The notes beneath the pieces were generated by a model that worked only from the letters and a program-made list of their open reading frames with translations, was not told the origin of the DNA and made no database searches. The position numbers and the translations under genes were made by a program. 59,870 bases of DNA. Source: an uncultured bacterium (GTDB taxonomy: Bacteria > Pseudomonadota > Gammaproteobacteria > Burkholderiales > CAIKXV01). This document shows, piece after piece, positions 36,226-45,078 of this stretch (its first letter is position 1; each line of letters opens with the position of its first letter). The stretch spans positions 1 through 59,870 of the forward strand of contig CAIQON010000235.1 of assembly GCA_903873475.1 (NCBI GenBank). The letters are read 5' to 3'.

Positions 36226-36912
36226 TCAGGGCGTGAAGTCTTCCTCGGAAACCGCCGACGCGGGATCCACCTCGCGCTGCCGGTAGTAGTCCTCGTATCG
36301 GCGGTATTCGGTCATCAGCCTGCGCAGTGCACCCACGGCTTCTTCATGCAGGTCGACCCGCAGGTCGGTCTCTGGATGGTCGAGGCGGTCGACTACCCGG
36401 ATCCACGCGGAGCGTTCAGCCCAGCGCTTGCCTTCGGAGGCCTGGCCGCCGGCGTCGCGACCGCCTTCGAGGGCCTGCATCAGCCGCTCTGCCAGCGGCG
36501 CATCGGGATCGCGCAGGAAGCCAGCCTCGATTCCCGCAAGGGTCTGCGGCCCGGCCAGCACATTGCCGTAGGTCGCATAGCCCGGGCCGACGATGTGGCC
36601 GGACCATGGCTTCGTGCTGCGGCCGGTGTGCGCGACCACGTTCGCATCGCGGTCGATGATGCCGAACTGCCGGTAGTCGAAGTCGGGATCGCCAGCTTCC
36701 AGGGTGCGCAGGATATGCGTGGGCGTGTGTCCCTGGCCGAGCAGGTTCAGCGCGAGCACGTCCACCTGTCGCAGGTAGAACGCCTGCGACTTGCTGATGC
36801 CCACGTTCGGACGGACGCTCTCGTTGCGCCGGCCACAGGCGATCGAGAAGGTCGAACTGCCCATGCCGAAGCGGCCGGTGCGCGCACAGCGCGCGATGAT
36901 CGAGAAGGTCAT
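36226..36912 (-). CDS. DUF1028-family protein (second of a tandem pair)
   Basis: 228 aa. The N-terminus MTFSIIARCARTGRFGMGSSTFSIACG is the DUF1028 signature; this family has an Ntn-hydrolase-like fold. Also FGIIDRDANVVAHTG and GPGYATYGNVLAG. No signal peptide. Its ATG lies inside the stop of the upstream paralogue (4-nt overlap), so both are made together. Biochemical activity is unknown. Confidence 0.88.
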   Translation of the reverse strand: MTFSIIARCARTGRFGMGSSTFSIACGRRNESVRPNVGISKSQAFYLRQVDVLALNLLGQGHTPTHILRTLEAGDPDFDYRQFGIIDRDANVVAHTGRSTKPWSGHIVGPGYATYGNVLAGPQTLAGIEAGFLRDPDAPLAERLMQALEGGRDAGGQASEGKRWAERSAWIRVVDRLDHPETDLRVDLHEEAVGALRRLMTEYRRYEDYYRQREVDPASAVSEEDFTP

Positions 36913-37628
36913 GTGCGCTCCCTGGCCTGCTGCTGGCGCAACCGCTCGGCGAAGGCGATCGGAGACTCCGCGTTGCGCGGGTTGCGTCCGCGCTCGTCGT
37001 AATAGGCGATCGTCGGTTTCGTGTCGTCGTGCAGCCGGCGCAGCTCGCCGACGGCCTGGTCATGGAGGTCGACCCGCAGGTCGATCTCGTTGAAGTCGCG
37101 CAGGTGCCAGCAGACCAGCGCAGCCGATCGTGCCGGCAGCGGCCCGCTGCGGCCGGCGCAGCCGCCGGACCGGTGGCCGGCCTCCAGGGCCACCAGCAGC
37201 CGCACGTCGAGGTCGTCTTCGGGGCTCGCGCCGAAGGATGCTGCCATCGCGTCCAGCACCGTCTCGCCGTGCAGGCCGTTCCCGAACGTGGCCCAGCCCT
37301 CGCCGGACCGGTGGCCAGCAGCGCGCAACCGGTCGCCGGTGTGCACCCGGGCGCATCCTTCACGATCGAGCACCGCCACCTGCCGCCAGGCGTGGTTCTC
37401 GTCGTTCGACGCCAGTGCGTCGAGCACGGCCTCGCACTCCCAGCCCTGCGCAAGCAGGGCCAGCGCGAGCCGGTTGTTCCGGGGCCGACCGTTGCCGGCG
37501 GTGAAGGTGGCGCCGAGGCCGGGGCGCACCGCGCCATCGCAATAGCGACCGATGGCCAGCGAGACACTTGCGGTTGCCATGCCGAGGCGTCCGGTGCGTG
37601 TGCAGCGGGCGAGGATGCCGTAGTCCAT
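36909..37628 (-). CDS. DUF1028-family protein (first of a tandem pair)
   Basis: 239 aa from ATG 37628 (MDYGILARCTRTGRLGMAT); an open frame continues upstream but has no similarity. Shared landmarks with its neighbour: VAVLDREGCARVHTG, GWATFGNGLHG, and the C-terminal LHDQAVGELRRL matching LHEEAVGALRRL. The pair could form a heteromer. Divergent from a Bug gene, convergent with another. Confidence 0.85.
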   Translation of the reverse strand: MDYGILARCTRTGRLGMATASVSLAIGRYCDGAVRPGLGATFTAGNGRPRNNRLALALLAQGWECEAVLDALASNDENHAWRQVAVLDREGCARVHTGDRLRAAGHRSGEGWATFGNGLHGETVLDAMAASFGASPEDDLDVRLLVALEAGHRSGGCAGRSGPLPARSAALVCWHLRDFNEIDLRVDLHDQAVGELRRLHDDTKPTIAYYDERGRNPRNAESPIAFAERLRQQQARERT

Positions 37629-37792
37629 CGAGTGTCCCGGGGAAAGTGTCACGCCGCATGCTAGAGAGCCTGGCCCCCCGTGTCCATCGCATGCGTACAT
37701 TGCGATGAGATACCGCGCCGGCCCCGTCGAGGGGTAGAGTGGTACTCGACCGACCCGGCACAGACCGGGCGGCAGACCCGAGGAGGAGCCTA

Positions 37793-38806
37793 ATGCCGGA
37801 ACCGCGCCGTTCGCCGCAGGTCTTCGCGCCTGCCGTCGCCCGTCCGACGACGATCGCCGTCGTCGCATTCATCGCACTCGCTGCCACCGCCCTGCCTGCA
37901 ATCGCCCAGGACTATCCGGCGAAACCGATCCGCATGGTCGTTCCGTTCGCACCCGGCGGCAACACCGACATCATCGCGCGAGCGATCGCACCGGGCATGG
38001 CCCAGGACCTCGGGCAGCCGGTGATCATCGAAAACCGCGGTGGCGCCGGCAGCACCCTGGGCACTGCGATCGGTGCGAAGGCACCACCGGACGGCTACAC
38101 GCTGCTGATGGTATCCAGCGCGCACGTGATCAACCCGGCGGTTCGCAAGAGCCTGCCCTACGACTCGGTGAAGGACTTCGCGCCGGTGACGCTGGTGGCC
38201 GACGTGCCCAATGCGCTCGCCGTGCACCCGTCGGTGCCGGTGAAGGACGTGCGCGGGCTGATCGCGTTCGCCCGCAAGCGCCCGGGCGAGCTCACGTATG
38301 CGACGCCGGGCGCTGGCACCTCCTCCCACCTGGCGGTCGAGATGCTCGCCGCCGCCGAGAAGCTGCAGCTGGTGCAGATCCCCTACAAGGGGGTCGGGCC
38401 GGCCACTGCGGATGTCGTCGGTGGCCATGTGCACATGTTGTTCTCGAGCATGCCGGCGTTGATCGAGCACGTCAGGGCGGGCCGGTTGCGAATGCTGGCC
38501 CAGGCTGGCATGAAACGGACATCGGCCGCGCCCGACGTGCCGACCATGATCGAGGCCGGCTACAAGGACTTCTTCGTATCCAGCGGCTTCGGCATGTTCG
38601 CGCCCGCCGGCACGCCGCGGCCGATCATCGATCGCATCAACGCATCGGTGCGCAAGGTGCTCGCCGACCCGACCGTGCGCAAGCAGCTGGACGGGCAGGG
38701 TGCCGAGCCGGTCGGTAATTCGCCGGACGAATACGGCCGCTACAACCGCGCCGAGATCGAGCGCTGGGCGGCGGTGGCTCGGCAGGCGAATGTGCCGATG
38801 GAGTGA
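37793..38806 (+). CDS. Bug/TctC-family periplasmic solute-binding protein (10 of 15)
   Basis: 337 aa from ATG 37793, with GAGGAGGAGCC before it. The signal peptide is preceded by a basic stretch (PEPRRSPQVFAPAVARP). Landmarks: YPAKPIRMVVPFAPGGNTD, LGQPVIIENRGGAGS, PDGYTLLMV, QIPYKGVGPAT: close to the family consensus. Divergent from the DUF1028 pair, with which it shares a 164-bp upstream region. The toxin-antitoxin pair follows. Confidence 0.9.
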   Translation: MPEPRRSPQVFAPAVARPTTIAVVAFIALAATALPAIAQDYPAKPIRMVVPFAPGGNTDIIARAIAPGMAQDLGQPVIIENRGGAGSTLGTAIGAKAPPDGYTLLMVSSAHVINPAVRKSLPYDSVKDFAPVTLVADVPNALAVHPSVPVKDVRGLIAFARKRPGELTYATPGAGTSSHLAVEMLAAAEKLQLVQIPYKGVGPATADVVGGHVHMLFSSMPALIEHVRAGRLRMLAQAGMKRTSAAPDVPTMIEAGYKDFFVSSGFGMFAPAGTPRPIIDRINASVRKVLADPTVRKQLDGQGAEPVGNSPDEYGRYNRAEIERWAAVARQANVPME

Positions 38807-38884
38807 CCGATCACTACCTTGCCCGCAGATGGCCCTGAAATCGGGTCGCTTGCCACGCTACTTGCGATGGATGCAGCTGACGGA

Positions 38885-38914
38885 TGTACGTACCATGCAC
38901 ACATAGGTGTACAC
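38885..38914. promoter_or_regulatory. Possible VapBC operator/promoter
   Basis: TGTAC at 38885 and GTACA at 38910 form an interrupted inverted repeat, with GTACC and GGTGTAC nested inside; it ends 15 nt before the vapB start. Toxin-antitoxin operons usually autoregulate through such sites. AAGGAG follows as ribosome binding site. Confidence 0.45.
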
Positions 38915-38929
38915 ACCAAGGAGCGATTC

Positions 38930-39196
38930 ATGGGTGCAGTGGTCAGCAGGGTGTTCCGCAACGGGAACGGTCAGGCGGTGCGGATTCCGCAGGAGTTCCG
39001 CCTTGATGCGACCCGTGTCGAGATCAGTCGCAATGGTGAAGGTGACCTCGTCCTGAAGCCGCTGGCGGAAGATCGTGGCCAGGCGCTGCTTGATGCGCTC
39101 GGGGCGTTCGATGACGACATGACGGCAGAGTTCACCGCGCTCGTGTCTGCGGATCGCAAGGAACAGGTGCCGGTCCAGGAGCGTGATGCGCTTTGA
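38930..39196 (+). CDS. vapB: VapB-type antitoxin (AbrB/VagC fold)
   Basis: 88 aa from ATG 38930. The N-terminal DNA-binding swapped-hairpin barrel is recognisable (VSRVFRNGNGQAVRIPQEFRL, then EISRNGEGDLVLKP). The C-terminal tail (ALLDALGAFDDDMTAEF) would cover the toxin active site. It overlaps the toxin gene by 4 nt (TTGA). Confidence 0.88.
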   Translation: MGAVVSRVFRNGNGQAVRIPQEFRLDATRVEISRNGEGDLVLKPLAEDRGQALLDALGAFDDDMTAEFTALVSADRKEQVPVQERDAL

Positions 39197-39603
39197 ATTA
39201 CATGCTGGATACGGACACGCTGATCTATTTCATCAGGAACAAGCCGCCATCGGTGGCAGCCCGGTTGAACGGATTGCCTGCAGGTGACTCGATCTGCATG
39301 TCGTTCGTTTCGTGGGCGGAGTTGTTGAAGGGCGCCGAGGGTAGCAAGCTCAAGCATGAAGTCCTGAAGCGGCCTTCGGTCCTCGTGCAGAGCATCCCCG
39401 TGCGCTACCCCGCAGGGCCTGGCATCTGTTCGCACTACGCTGCTCAAGCCGCGCGCCTGAAGGCCGATGGGAGGCTCATCGGTGGCAACGACCTGTGGAT
39501 CGCGAGTCATTCGCTCGCCGAGGAGGCAACGCTGGTCACCAGCAATGTCGGCGAATTTCGCCGGATCCAGGGACTGCAGGTGGAGGACTGGGCTGGCAGG
39601 TGA
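39193..39603 (+). CDS. vapC: VapC-type PIN-domain ribonuclease toxin
   Basis: 136 aa; TTG 39193 or ATG 39202 (MLDTDTLIYFI). PIN acidic residues are seen in MLDTDTLIYF, SFVSWAELLKGAE and GGNDLWIASHSL. The last conserved motif reads TSNVGEFRRI. Members cleave initiator tRNA or rRNA; the antitoxin upstream neutralises it. Convergent with the racemase-like gene. Confidence 0.9.
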   Translation: MNYMLDTDTLIYFIRNKPPSVAARLNGLPAGDSICMSFVSWAELLKGAEGSKLKHEVLKRPSVLVQSIPVRYPAGPGICSHYAAQAARLKADGRLIGGNDLWIASHSLAEEATLVTSNVGEFRRIQGLQVEDWAGR

Positions 39604-39643
39604 ACCAGCGGCTGTGAGCCAGCCCAGCGGGGCATGGACTTGG

Positions 39644-40456
39644 TCAGCAGAACCTTGGCGCCAGCTTCAGGTTGTGGCCTGGATAGGCGCGTGCGGTCTG
39701 CAGCAGTTTCATGTTGGCCATCGCGAGCGCCATCTCGATGCCGGCGGGCAGCGTGCGGATGATCGGGATTTCGCCGTATCCCTTGTCATCGAGCCGCTGG
39801 CGGATGCCGTCGGCCATCGCCTGCAGGTGTTCGCACGACAGGATGACCGAATCGGCGCGGTTCTCGTCGACCGCCGCGATGCATTCGGCCGCGAGGTCGT
39901 CCATGATCTTCATCAGGCCGGGATCCTGCAGACGTCCAGCCCAGTTCTCCTTGTACTTCGCGAGCAGCAGGTAGGACTCCGTCGACGTGTGCATCGGGAT
40001 GCGCACGCTGACCAGCTTGTCGCCGAAGCCGTACTTCCGGGCGAGGTGGCGCACGATCAGCGAAGAAGACGGTACGGTGTGGATCTCGCTCGTTCGTTCG
40101 CCGATCAGCGAGGCCACATGCAGCGCCGCGTGGATCGCTCCGGTCACGGCCACCTTGTCCTGCATCACCACGCGCGCCGCGATGAAACCCGGATCGATCC
40201 CGCCCGTGAGGACGATGCCGTCGTACTTGCCGCTGAGCCCGTAATGCTTGACGCGGTTCACGATGCCGACATTGATGACCGCCAGGACTTCTTCGTCGCG
40301 CGTCTCGGAGGCGCTGTCGACCATGTAGCCTTCGTCCACGTCGACCTCGACACCCTGCAATGCGCCGGTGCTGCGATAGTCCTCGATGAGGTAACGCAAC
40401 ACCCATCCCCATTCGACCGCGGGGTTCCGGTACGGTGGTATGGCAACCAGCCTCAT
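39644..40456 (-). CDS. Asp/Glu/hydantoin racemase-superfamily protein, first catalytic Cys missing
   Basis: 270 aa. The fold is suggested by VAIPPYRNPAVEWG at the start, GIVLTGGIDPGFIA in the middle and DSVILSCEHLQAMAD near residue 210. Family enzymes use two cysteines; here the first (usually A/G-C-x-G-D-P-G) is Gly in TGGIDPG, whereas the second (SCEHL) is kept. It may therefore be a decarboxylase-, isomerase- or lyase-like member rather than a racemase. Lies 42 nt downstream of a Bug gene in a probable operon controlled by the divergent LysR gene. Confidence 0.7.
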   Translation of the reverse strand: MRLVAIPPYRNPAVEWGWVLRYLIEDYRSTGALQGVEVDVDEGYMVDSASETRDEEVLAVINVGIVNRVKHYGLSGKYDGIVLTGGIDPGFIAARVVMQDKVAVTGAIHAALHVASLIGERTSEIHTVPSSSLIVRHLARKYGFGDKLVSVRIPMHTSTESYLLLAKYKENWAGRLQDPGLMKIMDDLAAECIAAVDENRADSVILSCEHLQAMADGIRQRLDDKGYGEIPIIRTLPAGIEMALAMANMKLLQTARAYPGHNLKLAPRFC

Positions 40457-40498
40457 CTTCCAGCTCCTTTCGTGCGTCGGGATTCTTCTAACGACCTG

Positions 40499-41473
40499 TC
40501 ATTCGGCCTGGGCGATGCCTTCGGCCTTGATCACCCGGATCCATTTGTCGATCTCGGTGCGGATGAACGCTGCGAATTCCTCGGGCGCGCTGACGACGGG
40601 CGTATTGCCTGTCCTCACCAGGCGCGAGGCGGTGTCGGTCTGGGTCAATGCACGGCGCGATTCCGCATGCAGCCGCTGCACGATCTCGACCGGTACGCCG
40701 GCGGGGCCGTACAGTCCGTACCAGCCGGACACGTTGTAGCCGGGTACGCCCGACTCGGCGATCGTCGGTACATCCGGCAGTTCACTGAACCGGCCCAAGC
40801 CGGTCAGCGCAATGCCGCGCAATCGGCCGGCTCGGACGGGCTCCAGCAAGCCCGTGGTACTTGCGATCACGAATTCGATCTCGCCGCCGAGCAGCGCAGC
40901 GGTGGACGGGCCTGCGCCCTTGAACGGCACGTGTGTCCAGCGGATGCCGGCCATGGACTGGAACAAAGCGCCGGCCAGGTGGTTTATTCCGCCCGTCCCG
41001 GAGGACCCGTAGTTGAGCTTTCCCGGGTGCTGTTTCGCCAGCGTAATCAACTGTCCGACGGTCTTCACGGGCACCGAGGGGTGCGCCGCCAGCACGAACT
41101 GTCCTTCGGTCAGCTGCGACACGAAGGTGAAATCCTTGAGGGGATCGTACGGCAGCTTAGCTCGCATTCCGGGGTTGATCGAGAACTCCGGCGCCGAGAC
41201 GAGCAGGGTGTAGCCGTCGCCCGCGGTCTTGGAGACAAGGGTAGTGCCCGCGACTCCACCGCCTCCCGGGCGGTTGTCGACGATGAATGGAACACCCGTC
41301 TGCTCGCCGAGCTTCTGTGCGAGCAGGCGCGCCACGGTGTCCACGCCTCCGCCAGGTGCGAAAGGGACGATGATGCGGACGGGTCGTACGGGCCATCCTT
41401 GAGCCCAGGCCGGGAGGGCCAGCAGGCAGGCAAGGACCAGCCCCGCGCCGGACAACAATCGACGTCGGGTCAT
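40499..41473 (-). CDS. Bug/TctC-family periplasmic solute-binding protein (11 of 15)
   Basis: 324 aa; signal peptide MTRRRLLSGAGLVLACLLALPAWAQ. Landmarks: WPVRPVRIIVPFAPGGGVD, TGVPFIVDNRPGGGG, GDGYTLLVS, HVPFKGAGPST. First gene of an operon with the racemase-like protein. A LysR regulator is divergent, so this unit is one of the few in the window with an obvious dedicated regulator. Confidence 0.9.
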   Translation of the reverse strand: MTRRRLLSGAGLVLACLLALPAWAQGWPVRPVRIIVPFAPGGGVDTVARLLAQKLGEQTGVPFIVDNRPGGGGVAGTTLVSKTAGDGYTLLVSAPEFSINPGMRAKLPYDPLKDFTFVSQLTEGQFVLAAHPSVPVKTVGQLITLAKQHPGKLNYGSSGTGGINHLAGALFQSMAGIRWTHVPFKGAGPSTAALLGGEIEFVIASTTGLLEPVRAGRLRGIALTGLGRFSELPDVPTIAESGVPGYNVSGWYGLYGPAGVPVEIVQRLHAESRRALTQTDTASRLVRTGNTPVVSAPEEFAAFIRTEIDKWIRVIKAEGIAQAE

Positions 41474-41587
41474 CGTAAGCCTCCTTGGGTGCTCCCCGCC
41501 TTCATCGTTGGCTCTGCTGGCCGCGAGGCAGTGGACGCAGGAGAAGTCTAGACTTCGTCACGGCAGGTCCGCCATGCACTGCACTCG

Positions 41588-41598
41588 ATAGCTACTAT
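41588..41598. promoter_or_regulatory. Small palindrome in the LysR/Bug divergent promoter region
   Basis: ATAG-CTA-CTAT is a perfect 4-bp inverted repeat in an A/T-rich pocket 12 nt before the LysR start. TACTAT or TATTCA could be the -10 of the regulator. LysR sites usually contain T-N11-A; this is a candidate only. Confidence 0.35.
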
Positions 41599-41610
41599 TC
41601 ATGTGAAAGA

Positions 41611-42567
41611 ATGAACATGCAGGCGATGGATCGCAGCGAATTGCGTCTGCTCCGAGTCTTCCGCATCCTGATGACGGAACGCAGCGTTTCGCGTGCGGCC
41701 GAGCGACTTGGGTTGAGCCAGCCGGCGATGAGCCATGCGCTGCAGCGACTGCGCGTGATGTTCGACGACCCGCTGCTCCTGCGATCGAGCAAGGGTATGG
41801 TGCCGACGGAACGCGCCAGCCAGATCATCGGCGTCGTCGATGGCCTGCTAGCGGACTACGACCGCCTCGTTTCGCCGCAGGGGCCGTTCGATCCCGCGCT
41901 TTCGCAGCGACGTTTCGTGCTGACCGCACCCGAGTATGCAGAGCACCTGCTGCTGCCACTATTGTTCAAGCACCTGCGTGAACACGCACCGGGCATCAGC
42001 GTGGAGGTACGCACCCCCGACCGCGATCGGGGTCCGATGTGGCTCGAGCGGGGCGAGGTCGACCTGCGCATCGCCTGGATCCTGAAGCCGCCACCCTCGC
42101 TGCGCTCGACGCCGCTGTTTCAGGACCGCATCGTCTGCATTGCCGATCGCGATCATCCGACCGTGCACGGCACGCTGTCGCTGGCGCAGTACCTTGCGCT
42201 GCCACATATCCGGTTGCTCGGCGGCGGGCGAACGACGGCAGGCCAGGTGATTGACGGGGCGATCGAGAAGGCCGGTGGCGGCTCGCGGCCGATGTTCCTC
42301 GTGCAGAATGTGTTGACCATACCGCTGATGGTCGTCGGCACCGACATGATCGCCACGCTGCCCCAGGCGCTTGCGGCACGCTTCAGGCAGCAGCATCCTG
42401 TGCAGGTGCTTGATGTGCCATTGCCATTGCCGCGGGTACGGTACGCGGCGTACTGGCATGAACGCAGCCATCGCGACGCCGGACACCGGTGGCTGCGCAG
42501 TGCAGTGGCGCTGGCTGCAAAAGGATGCATCGAGGCGCCGATGGACCCTGCCGGCGCGAGGACATAG
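41611..42567 (+). CDS. LysR-family transcriptional regulator
   Basis: 318 aa from ATG 41611 (ATG 41617 is also possible); an open frame extends further upstream without similarity. N-terminal winged helix (SELRLLRVFRILMTERSVSR, AERLGLSQPAMSHALQRLR, FDDPLLLRSSKGMVPTERA), then the periplasmic-binding-like effector domain. LysR proteins commonly activate divergent catabolic genes, here the Bug/racemase-like operon. A NodD/PcaQ-like effector class is possible; the effector is not known. Confidence 0.92.
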   Translation: MNMQAMDRSELRLLRVFRILMTERSVSRAAERLGLSQPAMSHALQRLRVMFDDPLLLRSSKGMVPTERASQIIGVVDGLLADYDRLVSPQGPFDPALSQRRFVLTAPEYAEHLLLPLLFKHLREHAPGISVEVRTPDRDRGPMWLERGEVDLRIAWILKPPPSLRSTPLFQDRIVCIADRDHPTVHGTLSLAQYLALPHIRLLGGGRTTAGQVIDGAIEKAGGGSRPMFLVQNVLTIPLMVVGTDMIATLPQALAARFRQQHPVQVLDVPLPLPRVRYAAYWHERSHRDAGHRWLRSAVALAAKGCIEAPMDPAGART

Positions 42568-42588
42568 ACTCCAGCGACCGAGTTTGTC

Positions 42589-43590
42589 GTGTCGAAGCAA
42601 ACTGCGATGTCCCTGTCCAGATCCCTTGCCGTACTGCTGACGCTGCCCTGTGCCGCCTTCTTTCAGGCGCAGGCGCAGACTTTGAGCCCCGCTACCTGGC
42701 CCGACCGCCCGCTCCGCCTGATCGCCCCAGTCTCCCCCGGCGGCGGCGGCGACTTCTCCGCGCGGCTGCTGGCGAAGTCGCTGGCCGCTTCGCTGCGCCA
42801 GCCGGTGGTGGTCGACAACCGCCCCGGTGGTGGCGGCGTGCTGGGCACAGCACTGGCCGCACAGGCCCCGGCCGACGGCTACACGGTGCTCTGGGTGTCG
42901 GGCTCGCATGCGATCAGTGCCGCGTTCGAGCGCAACCTCCCCTATGACCCGTTGAAGTCGTTCGATCCGGTGGCGCTGTTCGCGAAGCTGCCGTTCATCC
43001 TGGTTGTGAGCCCGACGCTGAACGTCTCCACGCTGCCGGAACTGATTGCCCGTCTGCGTGCGAACCCGGGCAAGCTCAACTACGCCAGCAGCGGCATCGG
43101 CAGCATCTCGCACGTCGGGCTCGAGATGCTCAAGCTGATGGCCAAGGTCGACATGGTCAACGTGAACTTCAAGGGCGCAGCCCCGTCGATCGCGGCGCTG
43201 CTGTCCGGAGAGGTGCAGATGGCGATGCTCGGCCCGCTGTCGGTGAAGCCGCAGATCGCCAACGGCCGGCTGCGGGCGCTGGCGGTGAGCACTGCGAAGC
43301 GCTCACCGGCGCTGCCTGGCGTGCCGACTTTCGCCGAATCCGGCGTGCCGGGCTACGACATCGCATCCTGGTACGGCATGGTTGCGCCGCGTGGTGCGCC
43401 GCGGGCCGCGATCGAACGGCTCAACGCGGCGATCAACGCGGCCGCGGACGAGCCCGCGGTGCGCGAGGCGCTCGCCGAGGAAGGCGCCGAACTGGTGAAG
43501 GGTACGCCACAGGCGTTCGACGCGTTCCTGCGCGCGCAGGTCGCGCAGTTCGTCGCGCTGCGCGGCAAGGTCGACCTCCAGCTGCGCTGA
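42589..43590 (+). CDS. Bug/TctC-family periplasmic solute-binding protein (12 of 15)
   Basis: 333 aa from GTG 42589; ATG 42607 gives an equally good signal peptide (MSLSRSLAVLLTLPCAAFFQAQAQ) and neither has a clear ribosome binding site. Landmarks: WPDRPLRLIAPVSPGGGGD, LRQPVVVDNRPGGGG, ADGYTVLWV, NVNFKGAAPSI (Asn-Val-Asn-Phe where others have HVPY). 21 nt after the LysR gene and upstream of the M20 peptidase. Confidence 0.88.
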   Translation: MSKQTAMSLSRSLAVLLTLPCAAFFQAQAQTLSPATWPDRPLRLIAPVSPGGGGDFSARLLAKSLAASLRQPVVVDNRPGGGGVLGTALAAQAPADGYTVLWVSGSHAISAAFERNLPYDPLKSFDPVALFAKLPFILVVSPTLNVSTLPELIARLRANPGKLNYASSGIGSISHVGLEMLKLMAKVDMVNVNFKGAAPSIAALLSGEVQMAMLGPLSVKPQIANGRLRALAVSTAKRSPALPGVPTFAESGVPGYDIASWYGMVAPRGAPRAAIERLNAAINAAADEPAVREALAEEGAELVKGTPQAFDAFLRAQVAQFVALRGKVDLQLR

Positions 43591-43645
43591 CGCGATTGCG
43601 GCAAAGGCTGTACCGTAGCGATGCAACGCATCCCGGAGCCCCCGC

Positions 43646-45046
43646 ATGACCCGTGAATCCGCCGTCTCGCGCGCCACGCGCCACTTCGATGAAGGCCGCT
43701 TCATCGAGGACCTCGCACGCCGCGTCGCGATCCGCACCGAGAGCCAGGTGCCGGAGAGCCGTCCCCACCTCGATACCTACCTGCGCGACGAGATGACCGG
43801 TGCCTTCGAGGCGATGGGCTTCCGTGTCGAGATCCTGCCGAACCCGGTGGAAAGTGCCGGGCCGATCCTGCTCGCCGAGCGCATCGAAGACGAATCGCTG
43901 CCCACCATGCTCTGCTATGGCCACGGCGACGTGATCCGCGGCCTCGAGGGTCAATGGCGCGACGGCCTGTCGCCCTGGGTGCTGAAGCAGGAGGGCGAGC
44001 GCTGGTACGGACGCGGCTCGGCCGACAACAAGGCGCAGCACTCGATCAACATGGCGGCGCTCGCGATGGTGATCGCCGAGCGGGGCCGGCTCGGCTTCAA
44101 TGCGCGCTTCATGCTCGAGACCGGCGAGGAGATGGGCTCGCCCGGCCTGCGCGAGTTCTGCGACCGGCATCGCGACCGGCTGCGCGCCGATGTCCTGATC
44201 GCCTCCGACGGACCCAGGCTGTCGGCGCACAGGCCGACGCTCTACCTCGGTTCGCGTGGCGTGATGAACATCGACTTCGCGATCGACCTGCGCGAGGGCG
44301 CGCACCATTCGGGCAACTGGGGCGGGTTGCTGGCCAACCCGGGCATCGTGCTGGCGCATGCGCTGGCGAGCATCGTCACGCGCGAGGGCAAGGTGCTGGT
44401 GCCGGGCTTGCTGCCCGACGGGATCCCGGACAGCATCCGCGAAGTCCTGGTCGACTGCGCACCGCAGCCCGAGCCGGGCGAGCCGACGATCGACGAAGGC
44501 TGGGGTGAACCAGGCCTGACCACCGCGGAGAAGCTCTACGCGTGGAATACCTTCGAGGTGCTGGCATTCCGCACCGGCAACCCGGAAAACCCGGTCAACG
44601 CGATCCCCGGCCGGGCGACGGCCACCTGCCAGGTCCGCTTCGTGGCCGGCTGCGATCCCACGACCTTCGTGCCGATCCTGCGCAGCCACCTCGATGCCTC
44701 GGGATTCCCGATGGTGCGGGTGAGCCCGGCGCGCTCGAGCTTCATGCAGGCCACGCGCATGGACCCGAAGGATCCGTGGGTGCAGTGGGCCGCCGAGTCG
44801 ATGGAGCGCACCACTGGCGAGCGGCCAGCGATCCTGCCGAACATCGGCGGATCGCTGCCTAACGACTGCTTCGCGCACGTGCTGGGCCTGCCGACGCTGT
44901 GGGTGCCGCACTCCTATGCCGGCTGCTCGCAGCATGCACCGGACGAGCATGTGCTCGCGCCGGTCCTGCGCGAAGGCCTGCAACTGATGACCGGGCTGTT
45001 CTGGGACCTGGGCGAGAAGGACGCAGGCGCCGCCATTCGGCCTTGA
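43646..45046 (+). CDS. M20-family metallopeptidase/amidohydrolase
   Basis: 466 aa dinuclear zinc hydrolase. Metal ligands can be followed: His in LCYGHGDVI, Asp in GRGSADNKAQ, the Glu pair in ETGEEMGSPG, Asp in IASDGPRL, and His in SQHAPDEH. A dimerisation lid domain lies between about 210 and 340. No signal peptide. Members cleave dipeptides, N-acyl or N-carbamoyl amino acids. Downstream of a Bug gene (55-nt gap), so an amino-acid derivative is a plausible shared substrate. Confidence 0.9.
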   Translation: MTRESAVSRATRHFDEGRFIEDLARRVAIRTESQVPESRPHLDTYLRDEMTGAFEAMGFRVEILPNPVESAGPILLAERIEDESLPTMLCYGHGDVIRGLEGQWRDGLSPWVLKQEGERWYGRGSADNKAQHSINMAALAMVIAERGRLGFNARFMLETGEEMGSPGLREFCDRHRDRLRADVLIASDGPRLSAHRPTLYLGSRGVMNIDFAIDLREGAHHSGNWGGLLANPGIVLAHALASIVTREGKVLVPGLLPDGIPDSIREVLVDCAPQPEPGEPTIDEGWGEPGLTTAEKLYAWNTFEVLAFRTGNPENPVNAIPGRATATCQVRFVAGCDPTTFVPILRSHLDASGFPMVRVSPARSSFMQATRMDPKDPWVQWAAESMERTTGERPAILPNIGGSLPNDCFAHVLGLPTLWVPHSYAGCSQHAPDEHVLAPVLREGLQLMTGLFWDLGEKDAGAAIRP

Positions 45047-45078
45047 TTCCGGCGGCTCTCCTCTCTACCGAGCACTGT

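Noticed and set aside
39467..41551. 694-codon plus-strand ORF
   Set aside because: Shadow of the minus-strand racemase-like and Bug genes, both with clear family motifs.
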